From JAEZFI01 sp044508215 (GTDB lineage Bacteria; Actinomycetota; Acidimicrobiia; Acidimicrobiales; Microtrichaceae), in NCBI GenBank assembly GCA_044508215.1, contig JBIQID010000005.1, positions 4,625 to 68,624 on the forward strand: DNA of 64,000 bases. Direction: 5' to 3'. Position 1 is the stretch's first letter. Every line of letters begins with the position of its first letter. The notes under the pieces were generated by a model, which did not search any database, was not told the origin of the DNA, and saw nothing but the letters and a program-made list of their open reading frames with translations. The position numbers and the translations under genes were made by a program. Shown here piece after piece: positions 1 through 6,700 of the stretch.

Positions 1-608
1 GGCGCCTCGACCTGCCCGGCGGCGAGCCGGTGCTCATGACCGACACGGTCGGCTTCGTCCGCAAGCTGCCCCACCAGCTCGTCGAGGCGTTCCGCTCGAC
101 GTTGCAGGTGTCCGCGGACGCCGACCTGCTGGTCCACGTGGTCGACGCATCCGCTCCGGACCCCGAGGCCCAGTTCGAGGCGGTCCGCAACGTCGTCGAC
201 GAGATCGGCGCCGCCGACGTGCCCGAGCTGGTGGTGATCAACAAGGCCGACATCGCCCCCAACTCGGCTCGCCGGCTCGTGGCGCAGCACCCGGGCTCGC
301 TGGCCATCTCGGCCGCCACCGGCGAAGGGGTCGAGGAGCTGCTCCGCACCATCGGTGACCGCCTGCGCGCCATGGTGCCGGTGGTCGAGCTCGAGATCCC
401 CTTCGACCGCGGCGACGTGCTCGCAGCGGTGCACCGTGGGGGAGAGGTGCTCTCCGAGTCCCACACCGATCGCGGCATGCGGGTCCGTGCGCGCCTGGCG
501 GCCGTCGACCGGTCGCGGCTCGCCGAGTTCGTGCGCGAAGAGGTCGAGCAGCCGGTCGCTGCGTCGTCGGGAGCGGCAGGCAACGGGTCCGGGGGCGCGC
601 CCAGGTGA
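1..608 (+). CDS. hflX: GTPase HflX, C-terminal part (5' end outside window)
   Basis: Ribosome-associated GTPase that splits or rescues stalled ribosomes. The reading frame is open from the window edge, so the N-terminal HflX domain and the P-loop lie upstream. Visible are the G3 region (DTVGFVRKLP, followed by the family-typical LVEAFRSTL), the G4 motif NKAD near base 241 and a G5-like SAATGEG near base 310. A C-terminal domain of about 90 residues follows, ending in a low-complexity Ser/Gly tail. The stop TGA overlaps the GTG start of dapC (GTGA), so the two are probably translated together. The identification is firm; only the start is missing. Confidence 0.93.
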   Translation, partial: RLDLPGGEPVLMTDTVGFVRKLPHQLVEAFRSTLQVSADADLLVHVVDASAPDPEAQFEAVRNVVDEIGAADVPELVVINKADIAPNSARRLVAQHPGSLAISAATGEGVEELLRTIGDRLRAMVPVVELEIPFDRGDVLAAVHRGGEVLSESHTDRGMRVRARLAAVDRSRLAEFVREEVEQPVAASSGAAGNGSGGAPR

Positions 609-1819
609 CGAACGGCCCCGACGGCGGGTTCGTCCCGCCGCCCTATCCCTATGACCGCCTCCGTGAGGTGGCGGCGCTGGCCGCCGACCGGCACGGATCG
701 GTCATCGACCTGTCGATCGGCACCCCGGGCGACCCGCCCCCCGCCGCCGTGCTCGACCAGCTCGGCGGTTCGGGCGCCGAGCGGGGCTATCCGCCCTCGA
801 TCGGGACCCCGGCCCTCCGGACGGCCGCCGCGGACTGGCTGCGCCGCCGCCTCGACGTCGACGTCGACCCCGAACGTCAGCTCGCCGCGTGCGTCGGCAC
901 CAAGGAGCTGGTCGCCGGTCTTCCCCACCTCCTCCGGCTGCGTGATCCGGGCCGCGACACGATCCTCCACCCAGCGGTCGCGTACCCGACCTACGCGATG
1001 GGTGCGGTGCTGGCGGGGTGCCGGGCCGTCCCGGTGCCCGTCGACGACCGGTGGCGCCTCCGCCTCGACGCGATCGACCCTGCCGATGCGGCCCGGGCGC
1101 TGTGCCTGTGGGTCAACACGCCCGGCAACCCTGCCGGCGGCCTCGACGACCTCGACGCCGCCGCCCGGTGGGGCCGGGAGCACGGGGTCCTCGTGTGCTC
1201 CGACGAGTGCTACGTGGAGTTCACCTGGGACGGACCTGCGGTCGGGTCGGTCGGACTGCCGGGCCGCACCGTGCTGGCCTCGGGCACCGACGGGGTCCTC
1301 GCCGTGCACTCGCTCTCGAAGCGCTCGAACCTGGCAGGTGTCCGCGTCGGCTTCTACGCCGGCGACGAGGACGTCGTGCGGTACTGCTCGGAGATCCGCA
1401 AGCACCAGGGGCTGATGGTCCCCGGTCCTGCGCAGGCTGCCGCGGCCGCCGCGCTGGCCGACGACGAGCACGTCGTGGAGCAGCGAGGTCGCTACCGCAC
1501 CCGGTTGGAGCGGCTGGCGGCGGCCCTCGAACGGGCCGGTGTGGCGGCTCCGCTGCCCGGCGGTGGCTTCTACCTCTGGGTCCCCGCACCGGACGGCGAC
1601 GCCTGGGCGCTCACGTCAGCGCTCGCCGAGACGGCCGGGGTCGTGGCGAGCCCCGGCGAGTTCTACGGCGACGCCGCAGCAGGCCACGTCCGCCTCGCAG
1701 TGGTCCGCTCCGACGCAGAGGTGGAACTGGCCGCCGAACGGATCGAGGCAGGTCTGGCGGAGGCACTGGCGGCCCGAGGACGCGCAGCCGGGGCCACCCC
1801 GGCAGGAGGGACGGGTTGA
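605..1819 (+). CDS. dapC: Succinyldiaminopimelate aminotransferase DapC (class I PLP aminotransferase)
   Basis: 404 residues. Class I/II PLP aminotransferase, expected to convert N-succinyl-2-amino-6-ketopimelate to N-succinyl-LL-diaminopimelate with glutamate. The fold's signature elements are present: NTPGNPAGG (cofactor and substrate binding, about residue 175), SDECYVEF (the PLP-pyridine Asp) and SLSKRSNLAG, with the Schiff-base Lys at about residue 239. GTG start overlaps the hflX stop by 4 bases. The stop TGA shares its last base with the ATG of dapE. Sequence alone cannot separate DapC from other class I aminotransferases; the specific name rests on the dapE and dapD neighbours, which do the adjacent pathway steps. 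Confidence 0.85.
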   Translation: MTNGPDGGFVPPPYPYDRLREVAALAADRHGSVIDLSIGTPGDPPPAAVLDQLGGSGAERGYPPSIGTPALRTAAADWLRRRLDVDVDPERQLAACVGTKELVAGLPHLLRLRDPGRDTILHPAVAYPTYAMGAVLAGCRAVPVPVDDRWRLRLDAIDPADAARALCLWVNTPGNPAGGLDDLDAAARWGREHGVLVCSDECYVEFTWDGPAVGSVGLPGRTVLASGTDGVLAVHSLSKRSNLAGVRVGFYAGDEDVVRYCSEIRKHQGLMVPGPAQAAAAAALADDEHVVEQRGRYRTRLERLAAALERAGVAAPLPGGGFYLWVPAPDGDAWALTSALAETAGVVASPGEFYGDAAAGHVRLAVVRSDAEVELAAERIEAGLAEALAARGRAAGATPAGGTG

Positions 1820-2889
1820 TGGACCTCTTCGAGCGGACGGCAGCGCTGGTCGACGTGCCGTCCGAGAGCTTCGACGAAGGTCCGCTCGTCGAGCAGATCG
1901 AAGCCGAGCTGCGGCGCCACCCCCACCTCGCGGTGGAGCGGGTCGGCGACAACGTGGTCGCCCGGACCGAGCTGGGGAAACCCACCCGCGTCCTCTTGGG
2001 TGGCCACACCGACACCGTCCCGGCCAACGGGAACGCCTCGGCCCGCATCGACGGCGACTGGCTGTGGGGCGTCGGATCGGCCGACATGAAGGGCGGCCTC
2101 GCAGTGATGTTGCAGTCCGCCGCGGTCCACACGGACCCTGCCGTGGACGTCACCTACGTGTTCTACGCCCGCGAGGAGGTCGCCGCGGAGCACTCGGGGC
2201 TCATCGAGCTGTTCGGGGCAGTGCCGCACCTGCTGGAAGCCGACCTGGCGGTCCTCGGCGAGCCCACTGACGGCGCGATCGAAGCCGGCTGCCAGGGCTC
2301 GGTCCGGGTGCGGGCGGTGCTGCACGGGGCACGGGCGCACACGGCTCGGGCGTGGATGGGCCGCAACGCGGTCCACCGCCTCGCACCACTGCTCGACGCC
2401 CTCGGGCGCTACGAGCCGCGCCGCCCGGTGATCGCCGGCTGCCAGTTCCACGAGGCGCTGCTCGCGGTGGGCGTGGAGGGCGGCGTGTCCGGCAACGTGG
2501 TGCCCGACCGCGCCGAGGTCACGGTGGCACACCGCTTCGCCCCCGACCGCACCGCCGAAGAGGCCGAAGCTCACCTCCGGGAGGTGCTCGCCCCGCACCT
2601 CGAGGACGGCGACGAGGTCCACGTCACCGACGTCTCACCGGCGGCTGCGCCCGCGGTGGACCACCCGCTCGTGGCGTCGCTCATCGAGCGGCACCAGCTG
2701 CCCGTGTCCGCCAAGCTCGGCTGGACCGACGTGGCGCGCTTCGCCAGCCGGGGCGTGCCCGCGGTGAACCTCGGGCCCGGCGAGGCCGTGCTCGCCCACA
2801 CCGCCGAGGAGCGCGTGCACCGGGACAGCCTGGAGCGCACCTGGACCGTGGTCGACGATCTCATCGCCGGCGCGGCCGGCCTCGCCTGA
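1819..2889 (+). CDS. dapE: Succinyl-diaminopimelate desuccinylase DapE
   Basis: 356 residues, M20 zinc metallopeptidase family. It hydrolyses N-succinyl-LL-diaminopimelate to succinate and LL-DAP for lysine and peptidoglycan. Visible ligands: GGHTDTVP (metal His and Asp), GSADMKGG (bridging Asp), AREE (catalytic and metal Glu), GEPT (metal Glu) and the late HTAEERV His. The central lid/dimer domain begins near GCQGSVRVRA. The ATG at 1819 directly follows dapC (TGATG), which rules out the longer open frame running up from about 1018. Length matches actinobacterial DapE. Confidence 0.93.
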   Translation: MDLFERTAALVDVPSESFDEGPLVEQIEAELRRHPHLAVERVGDNVVARTELGKPTRVLLGGHTDTVPANGNASARIDGDWLWGVGSADMKGGLAVMLQSAAVHTDPAVDVTYVFYAREEVAAEHSGLIELFGAVPHLLEADLAVLGEPTDGAIEAGCQGSVRVRAVLHGARAHTARAWMGRNAVHRLAPLLDALGRYEPRRPVIAGCQFHEALLAVGVEGGVSGNVVPDRAEVTVAHRFAPDRTAEEAEAHLREVLAPHLEDGDEVHVTDVSPAAAPAVDHPLVASLIERHQLPVSAKLGWTDVARFASRGVPAVNLGPGEAVLAHTAEERVHRDSLERTWTVVDDLIAGAAGLA

Positions 2890-2892
2890 CCG

Positions 2893-2908
2893 CCCGAACG
2901 CCTTCGGG
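2893..2908 (+). terminator. Small hairpin after dapE
   Basis: CCCGAA, loop CGCC, TTCGGG: a perfect 6-bp stem 4 bases after the dapE stop. No T-run follows, so it could be a weak terminator, a processing site or a 3'-end stabiliser. Confidence 0.35.
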
Positions 2909-2927
2909 GCCCCGCTCGCGGCGGCAC

Positions 2928-2933
2928 TAGCTT
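2928..2933 (+). promoter_or_regulatory. Possible -10 element for dapD
   Basis: TAGCTT lies 40 bases before the dapD ATG in the gap after dapE. No convincing -35 is visible. If it is used, dapD has its own promoter and a leader of about 34 bases carrying the AGGAG ribosome site. Confidence 0.35.
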
Positions 2934-2973
2934 CGTGGCTCCGGCTGACCTGCGGATCCACAGGAGCGCACGC

Positions 2974-4107
2974 ATGACCACCGAGCTCGACGACTTCCTC
3001 GCCCACCTGGAGGAGCTGCAGCAGCGGCCCGGTTGGGAGGCCCCGGCGGCGTTCGCGCTGGGCCTGCGAACCCGCTCCCTCCGTGGTGACGGCACCAAGG
3101 TCCTCGACACGCGCTTCCCACACCCGAACTTCGGCGGTCACGCGAACTTCGCAGCCTTCCTCGCCGACGGGCTCGGGCTCCAGGGTCGCCCGCAGGGCAC
3201 CCACCTCCTCGACGCCGACGTCCTCGCCCGCCTGGTGGAGCGCTCTGCGCCGGCGGCGGGGGAGCCGGGTGAGCACCCCAACACCGACCTCCTGGGCGTC
3301 CTCGCAGGCCTCGACGGCCAGCCCACCCAGCTCGAGACGGTCGTCGAGCCCGTCGCCGTCTTCATCGGCTCCGTCGACGATCCGCCCGCCGACGCGAGCG
3401 ACGCCTACCTCCGCCTCCACCTGCTGTCGCATCGGCTCGTCCGTCCACACGAGGTGAACCTCGACGGCCAGTTCGGTCTGCTCGCGAACGTGGTGTGGAC
3501 GAACCTCGGGCCGGCCGATCCCGACGGGTTCGAGTCGCTGAGGGCCCGCCTGCTCGCGTCGGGCCAGGCCGTCAGCGTCCGCAGCATCGACAAGTTCCCG
3601 CCGATGGTCGACTACGTGATCCCGACGGGCGTGCGGATCGCCGATGCGGATCGTGTCCGCCTCGGCGCCCACCTCGCGGACGGCACCACGGTGATGCACG
3701 AGGGGTTCGTGAACTTCAACGCGGGCACGCTCGGGAGCTCGATGGTGGAGGGCCGAATCAGCGCCGGCGTGGTGGTCGGGGCCGACAGCGACGTCGGTGG
3801 CGGCGCCTCGATCATGGGGACGCTGTCGGGCGGCGGCAAGGAGGTGATCTCCGTGGGCGAGGGCTGCCTCATCGGAGCCAACGCCGGCATCGGCATCTCC
3901 CTCGGCGACCGGTGCACGGTGGAGGCCGGGCTCTACGTGACCGCAGGCACCCGCGTCACCCTGCCCGACGGCGAGGTGGTGAAGGCGTCGCAGCTGTCGG
4001 GGCGCGACGGCCTGCTGTTCCGACGGAACTCCACGTCGGGTGCGGTGGAGGTCCTCAGCTCGGAGGTCGACTGGAAGGGCCTGAACACCGAGCTCCACAA
4101 GAACTGA
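2974..4107 (+). CDS. dapD: Tetrahydrodipicolinate N-succinyltransferase DapD
   Basis: 377 residues, actinobacterial-type DapD. It transfers succinyl from succinyl-CoA to tetrahydrodipicolinate, opening the succinylase branch of DAP/lysine synthesis. The C-terminal half shows the left-handed beta-helix: successive hexapeptide turns from about residue 215, including VRLGAHLADGT, GTLGSS and the Gly-rich stretch around GGGASIMGTLSGGGKE. The start at 2974 is chosen because AGGAG (2962-2966) sits 7 bases upstream; an in-frame GTG at 2935 has no such site. It is somewhat longer than the roughly 320-residue mycobacterial enzyme, mostly at the N-terminus. It completes a dapC-dapE-dapD block. Confidence 0.93.
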   Translation: MTTELDDFLAHLEELQQRPGWEAPAAFALGLRTRSLRGDGTKVLDTRFPHPNFGGHANFAAFLADGLGLQGRPQGTHLLDADVLARLVERSAPAAGEPGEHPNTDLLGVLAGLDGQPTQLETVVEPVAVFIGSVDDPPADASDAYLRLHLLSHRLVRPHEVNLDGQFGLLANVVWTNLGPADPDGFESLRARLLASGQAVSVRSIDKFPPMVDYVIPTGVRIADADRVRLGAHLADGTTVMHEGFVNFNAGTLGSSMVEGRISAGVVVGADSDVGGGASIMGTLSGGGKEVISVGEGCLIGANAGIGISLGDRCTVEAGLYVTAGTRVTLPDGEVVKASQLSGRDGLLFRRNSTSGAVEVLSSEVDWKGLNTELHKN

Positions 4108-4184
4108 CCATCCCGGCCGGCGCCCGAGGGCGCCAGCCCGGAACGGGTTCGACGTGACGTGGGCGGCGTCGAGGCCGCAGGTCC

Positions 4185-4808
4185 TCAGAGCTTGCGGAGG
4201 ACCGTGACGACCTTGCCGTAGATGGCGACCTCGTCGGAGGTGAGCTCGATCGGCTCCATCGTGGGGTTGTGCGGGATCAGCTTGATGCGGTCGCCCTGCC
4301 GCTCGAACGTCTTCACCGTGGCCTCGTCGCCCGGGATGCCGGCCACCACGATGTCGCCGTTCTCGGCGGTGGGCTGGGAGCGGACGACCACGAAGTCGTC
4401 GCGGTAGATGCCCACGTCGATCATCGAGTCGCCGCGGACCCGCAGCATGAACAGCTCGCCCTCGCCCGTGAGGTCGGTGGGCAGCGGCAGCAGCTCCTCG
4501 ACGTTCTCCTGCGCGATCACGCCGGTGCCGGCGGCCACGTCGCCGAGCAGGGGGACGTGCCGCACCGGACGCCGCTCGCCGGTCGAGCCGGATGCAGCAT
4601 CCCACCGCACCTCGATGGCGCGGGGCTTGGACGGGTCCTTGCGGAGGTACCCGAGGCGCTGGAGGGTCTCGATGTGGCTGTGCACCGTGGACGGGGACGT
4701 GAGGCCCACCGCGGCGCCGATCTCGCGAACCGACGGCGGGTAGCCACGCTCGCCCACGGTGCGCTCGATGAAGCGCAGGATCTCGGACTGCCGATCGGTG
4801 AGGGGCAC
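4185..4808 (-). CDS. lexA: LexA repressor (start uncertain, next to assembly gap)
   Basis: At least 207 residues. SOS-response repressor that self-cleaves when RecA is activated. The N-terminal winged helix (LTDRQSEILRFIER, YPPSVREIG, SPSTVHSH) is typical. The C-terminal S24 domain carries the cleavage site Ala-Gly (DVAAGTG), the nucleophile Ser (GDSMID) and the catalytic Lys (EATVKTF). The GTG at 4808 gives a normal length, but the frame stays open for about ten more codons into the N run, so the true start may be hidden. LexA normally represses itself and the divergent neighbour here; the operator would lie in or beside 4809-4954, mostly masked. Confidence 0.96.
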   Translation of the reverse strand: MPLTDRQSEILRFIERTVGERGYPPSVREIGAAVGLTSPSTVHSHIETLQRLGYLRKDPSKPRAIEVRWDAASGSTGERRPVRHVPLLGDVAAGTGVIAQENVEELLPLPTDLTGEGELFMLRVRGDSMIDVGIYRDDFVVVRSQPTAENGDIVVAGIPGDEATVKTFERQGDRIKLIPHNPTMEPIELTSDEVAIYGKVVTVLRKL

Positions 4809-4838
4809 CTCGTGCGCGGGAGGCGTGGGCAGGTCACG

Positions 4839-4938
4839 NNNNNNNNNNNNNNNNNNNNNNNNNNNNNNNNNNNNNNNNNNNNNNNNNNNNNNNNNNNNNN
4901 NNNNNNNNNNNNNNNNNNNNNNNNNNNNNNNNNNNNNN
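4839..4938. other. Assembly gap (100 N)
   Basis: Run of exactly 100 N in the lexA / LysM-gene divergent region. It masks most of the shared promoter and any SOS box. The round length suggests a placeholder, so the real size is unknown. Confidence 0.95.
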
Positions 4939-4954
4939 TCGTCAGGATCAGGAC

Positions 4955-5392
4955 ATGGCTGCGATCATCGCTCTCCACCCGCACAACCAGCCCACCCATG
5001 CACCCCACGGCGGCAGCGCTCCCGAGCGCCCCCAGCTGCGGGTGCTCGAGGGCGGGCGCTCGGCCCGCGGCGTCGCTCTCCGCCGGATGTACCTCCGTCG
5101 GCGCATCGCGGCCGCGGTCACCGCGGTGGTGCTCCTGTGGCTCGCCGTGTCGGTCGTCGGCGCGCTGGTGGGCGCGGTCGCCGGTTCGCCGGCCGGGGCA
5201 CCTGCTCAGGGCGGTGCCCCGGCTGCTGCGACGCACGTCGTCCGCAGCGGCGAGACGATCTGGTCGATCGCCGTCGGCCTCGGCCCCTCCGGCGACATCC
5301 GCGACGCCGTGGACGCCATCGCCGAGGCGAACGGCGTCGAGGTGATCGTCCCCGGTCAGGTGCTGGTCATCCCGCCCGAGCTCGCCGGCTGA
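4955..5392 (+). CDS. LysM-domain membrane protein divergent from lexA (cell-division inhibitor type)
   Basis: 145 residues: a basic cytoplasmic N-terminus of about 45 residues, one membrane segment (about residues 50-72, AAAVTAVVLLWLAVSVVGAL) and an extracytoplasmic LysM domain (HVVRSGETIWSIA to PGQVLVIPPEL). LysM domains bind peptidoglycan. Single-pass LysM proteins divergent from lexA are SOS-induced division inhibitors or wall hydrolases in several Gram-positives (YneA in Bacillus, Rv2719c in Mycobacterium tuberculosis). From family and position I infer the same role. The ATG at 4955 follows AGGATCAGG. The 3' end overlaps the convergent RibD-like gene by 37 bases. No hydrolase domain is visible. 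Confidence 0.85.
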   Translation: MAAIIALHPHNQPTHAPHGGSAPERPQLRVLEGGRSARGVALRRMYLRRRIAAAVTAVVLLWLAVSVVGALVGAVAGSPAGAPAQGGAPAAATHVVRSGETIWSIAVGLGPSGDIRDAVDAIAEANGVEVIVPGQVLVIPPELAG

Positions 5393-6174
5393 GGGCGGCG
5401 GCGGTGGCGGAGGAACAGCGCACCGTCGTGCACCCAGGTGTGCAGCAGCTCGAGCTCCTGGGGGCGCTCCACGCTGCCCTTCGTGAGGCGGGGAGCGTCG
5501 CCGCCGGTCACGATCGGCCCGATCGTCACGAACCACTCGTCCACCAGGTCGCACTCGTGGAGCTGGGCCAAGAGGGCCGGACCGCCTTCGGCCAGCACCC
5601 GCCGCAGGCCCCTCCGCCCGAGGTCGTCGAGCACGTCGCGAGGGTGCACCTGGGCAGCGTCGGAGCGGACCACGTCGGCCACCTCGGCGACGTGGCTCGG
5701 GAGCTCGGAGGCAGCAGCGCCGCAGTACACGATCGGGCGAGGAGCAGCGGGGTCCGGGTCGTCGAACATCGGCACGCCGCGGAGCCGGCCCGAAGCCGTC
5801 ACCACGGCGACGGTCGGCGCCGGCGCCAGGCCGTGGGCGCTGCGCCAGGCCTGCACCGGGGGAGGGGGGACGGCGGAGCGGTAGCGCTCGGTGCGCACGG
5901 TCTCCGCTCCCACCAGGATCACGTCGGCCTGGGCGCGGATCGCGCGGAACACGACCCGGTCGCCCTCGCCGCCGAGGCCTCCCGATCGACCTGCCAGCGT
6001 GGCCGCTCCGTCGAGGGTCGCCACCATGTTCGTGAACACGTGCGGCCTGCCCTCCGCCCATCCCGACAGCAGCTCGTTCTCCTCGGCCAGGGCGTCCGCC
6101 AGCGCCACCACCTCGAGGGGCACCTCCCGATCGGCCGCCGAGGTGCTCGTGACGTTGTCCAGCGCTCGGAGCAT
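5356..6174 (-). CDS. Pyrimidine reductase family protein (RibD C-terminal / DHFR-like)
   Basis: 272 residues of the RibD_C/dihydrofolate-reductase fold. Typical features: TNMVATLDGAAT at the start of the domain, the GRSGGLGGEGDR segment, ADVILVGAETVR, and the late LAEGGPALLAQL (NADPH-binding Gly-rich turn). The whole chain resembles the stand-alone mycobacterial protein Rv2671, annotated as a riboflavin-pathway reductase and possibly a minor DHFR. No deaminase domain is attached. The ATG at 6174 is supported by TAGCCT ending 7 bases upstream (leaderless mRNA); a longer open frame reaches 6330 but its extra residues look non-coding. The actual substrate cannot be assigned from sequence. Confidence 0.8.
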   Translation of the reverse strand: MLRALDNVTSTSAADREVPLEVVALADALAEENELLSGWAEGRPHVFTNMVATLDGAATLAGRSGGLGGEGDRVVFRAIRAQADVILVGAETVRTERYRSAVPPPPVQAWRSAHGLAPAPTVAVVTASGRLRGVPMFDDPDPAAPRPIVYCGAAASELPSHVAEVADVVRSDAAQVHPRDVLDDLGRRGLRRVLAEGGPALLAQLHECDLVDEWFVTIGPIVTGGDAPRLTKGSVERPQELELLHTWVHDGALFLRHRRRPQPASSGGMTST

Positions 6175-6181
6175 GGCCCGG

Positions 6182-6187
6182 AGGCTA
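6182..6187 (-). promoter_or_regulatory. -10 element for the RibD-like gene
   Basis: Minus-strand TAGCCT with 7 bases to the ATG at 6174, so transcription would begin at or beside the start codon. Confidence 0.5.
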
Positions 6188-6493
6188 CCGGTGGCCGTCG
6201 CGGCCTCCCGGACCTCGCCTCGCGTGCCGCCTCGGCGCCCGTTCCGCCAGAAGATCTTCGGGCGTCCCTTGATTCCGCTGGATCCACAGCCGGTGGGCAG
6301 AGTGTGGAGGACCAACCGCGCCGTCGTCACTCCTCGCGCATCGAGGAATACCGAGGTACCTCTGGGCGGTTGACGCTCAGGGTGAGGCGTGCCACTGCCC
6401 GTGGCCGCACTCCCGTGCTCCGTCCCCAGGCATGTGGAAAAGATGCCCTGAATTCACACCTCCGTCCCCTTTTCGCCCACAGGCGGTTGTTCG

Positions 6494-6700
6494 TAGTGTC
6501 GATCCACGGAGACCGCGACGTCGACCGCTGGACTGGTGGTTGCGCCGGCGTCCGAGAGGACGCCAGTGCAACTGGGGTTCGGGGGCTGCGTGGTGTTCGA
6601 CCCTTCCTGGTGGGCGACGTCGCGGTATCCCCCTTCGCATCGCCGCTCGCCCTTCGGGACGGGCGGCGACCCATGTTCGCCCTCTCGACAGGAACTGCAG
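6494..6700 (+). promoter_or_regulatory. Promoter and structured leader of nrdJ
   Basis: The 526-base gap before nrdJ holds no recognisable gene. TAGTGT (6494-6499) is a plausible -10, giving a leader of about 195 bases. In it is a strong hairpin: GGCGTCC (6547-6553), GAGA tetraloop, GGACGCC (6558-6564), extended outward by GTTGC (6539-6543) pairing with GCAAC (6568-6572) across a small internal loop. A second GC-rich fold (around 6643-6670) lies before the ribosome site AGGAA (6690-6694). An nrdJ leader like this may sense a cofactor or nucleotide, but I could not match it to a known riboswitch. No NrdR box was found. Confidence 0.4.

Noticed and set aside
6380..6520. Cobalamin-riboswitch-like words (GCCACTG and GGAGACCGC) before nrdJ
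   Set aside because: The words are not in a foldable B12-riboswitch order, and repression of a B12-dependent enzyme by B12 would be contrary to the usual logic.
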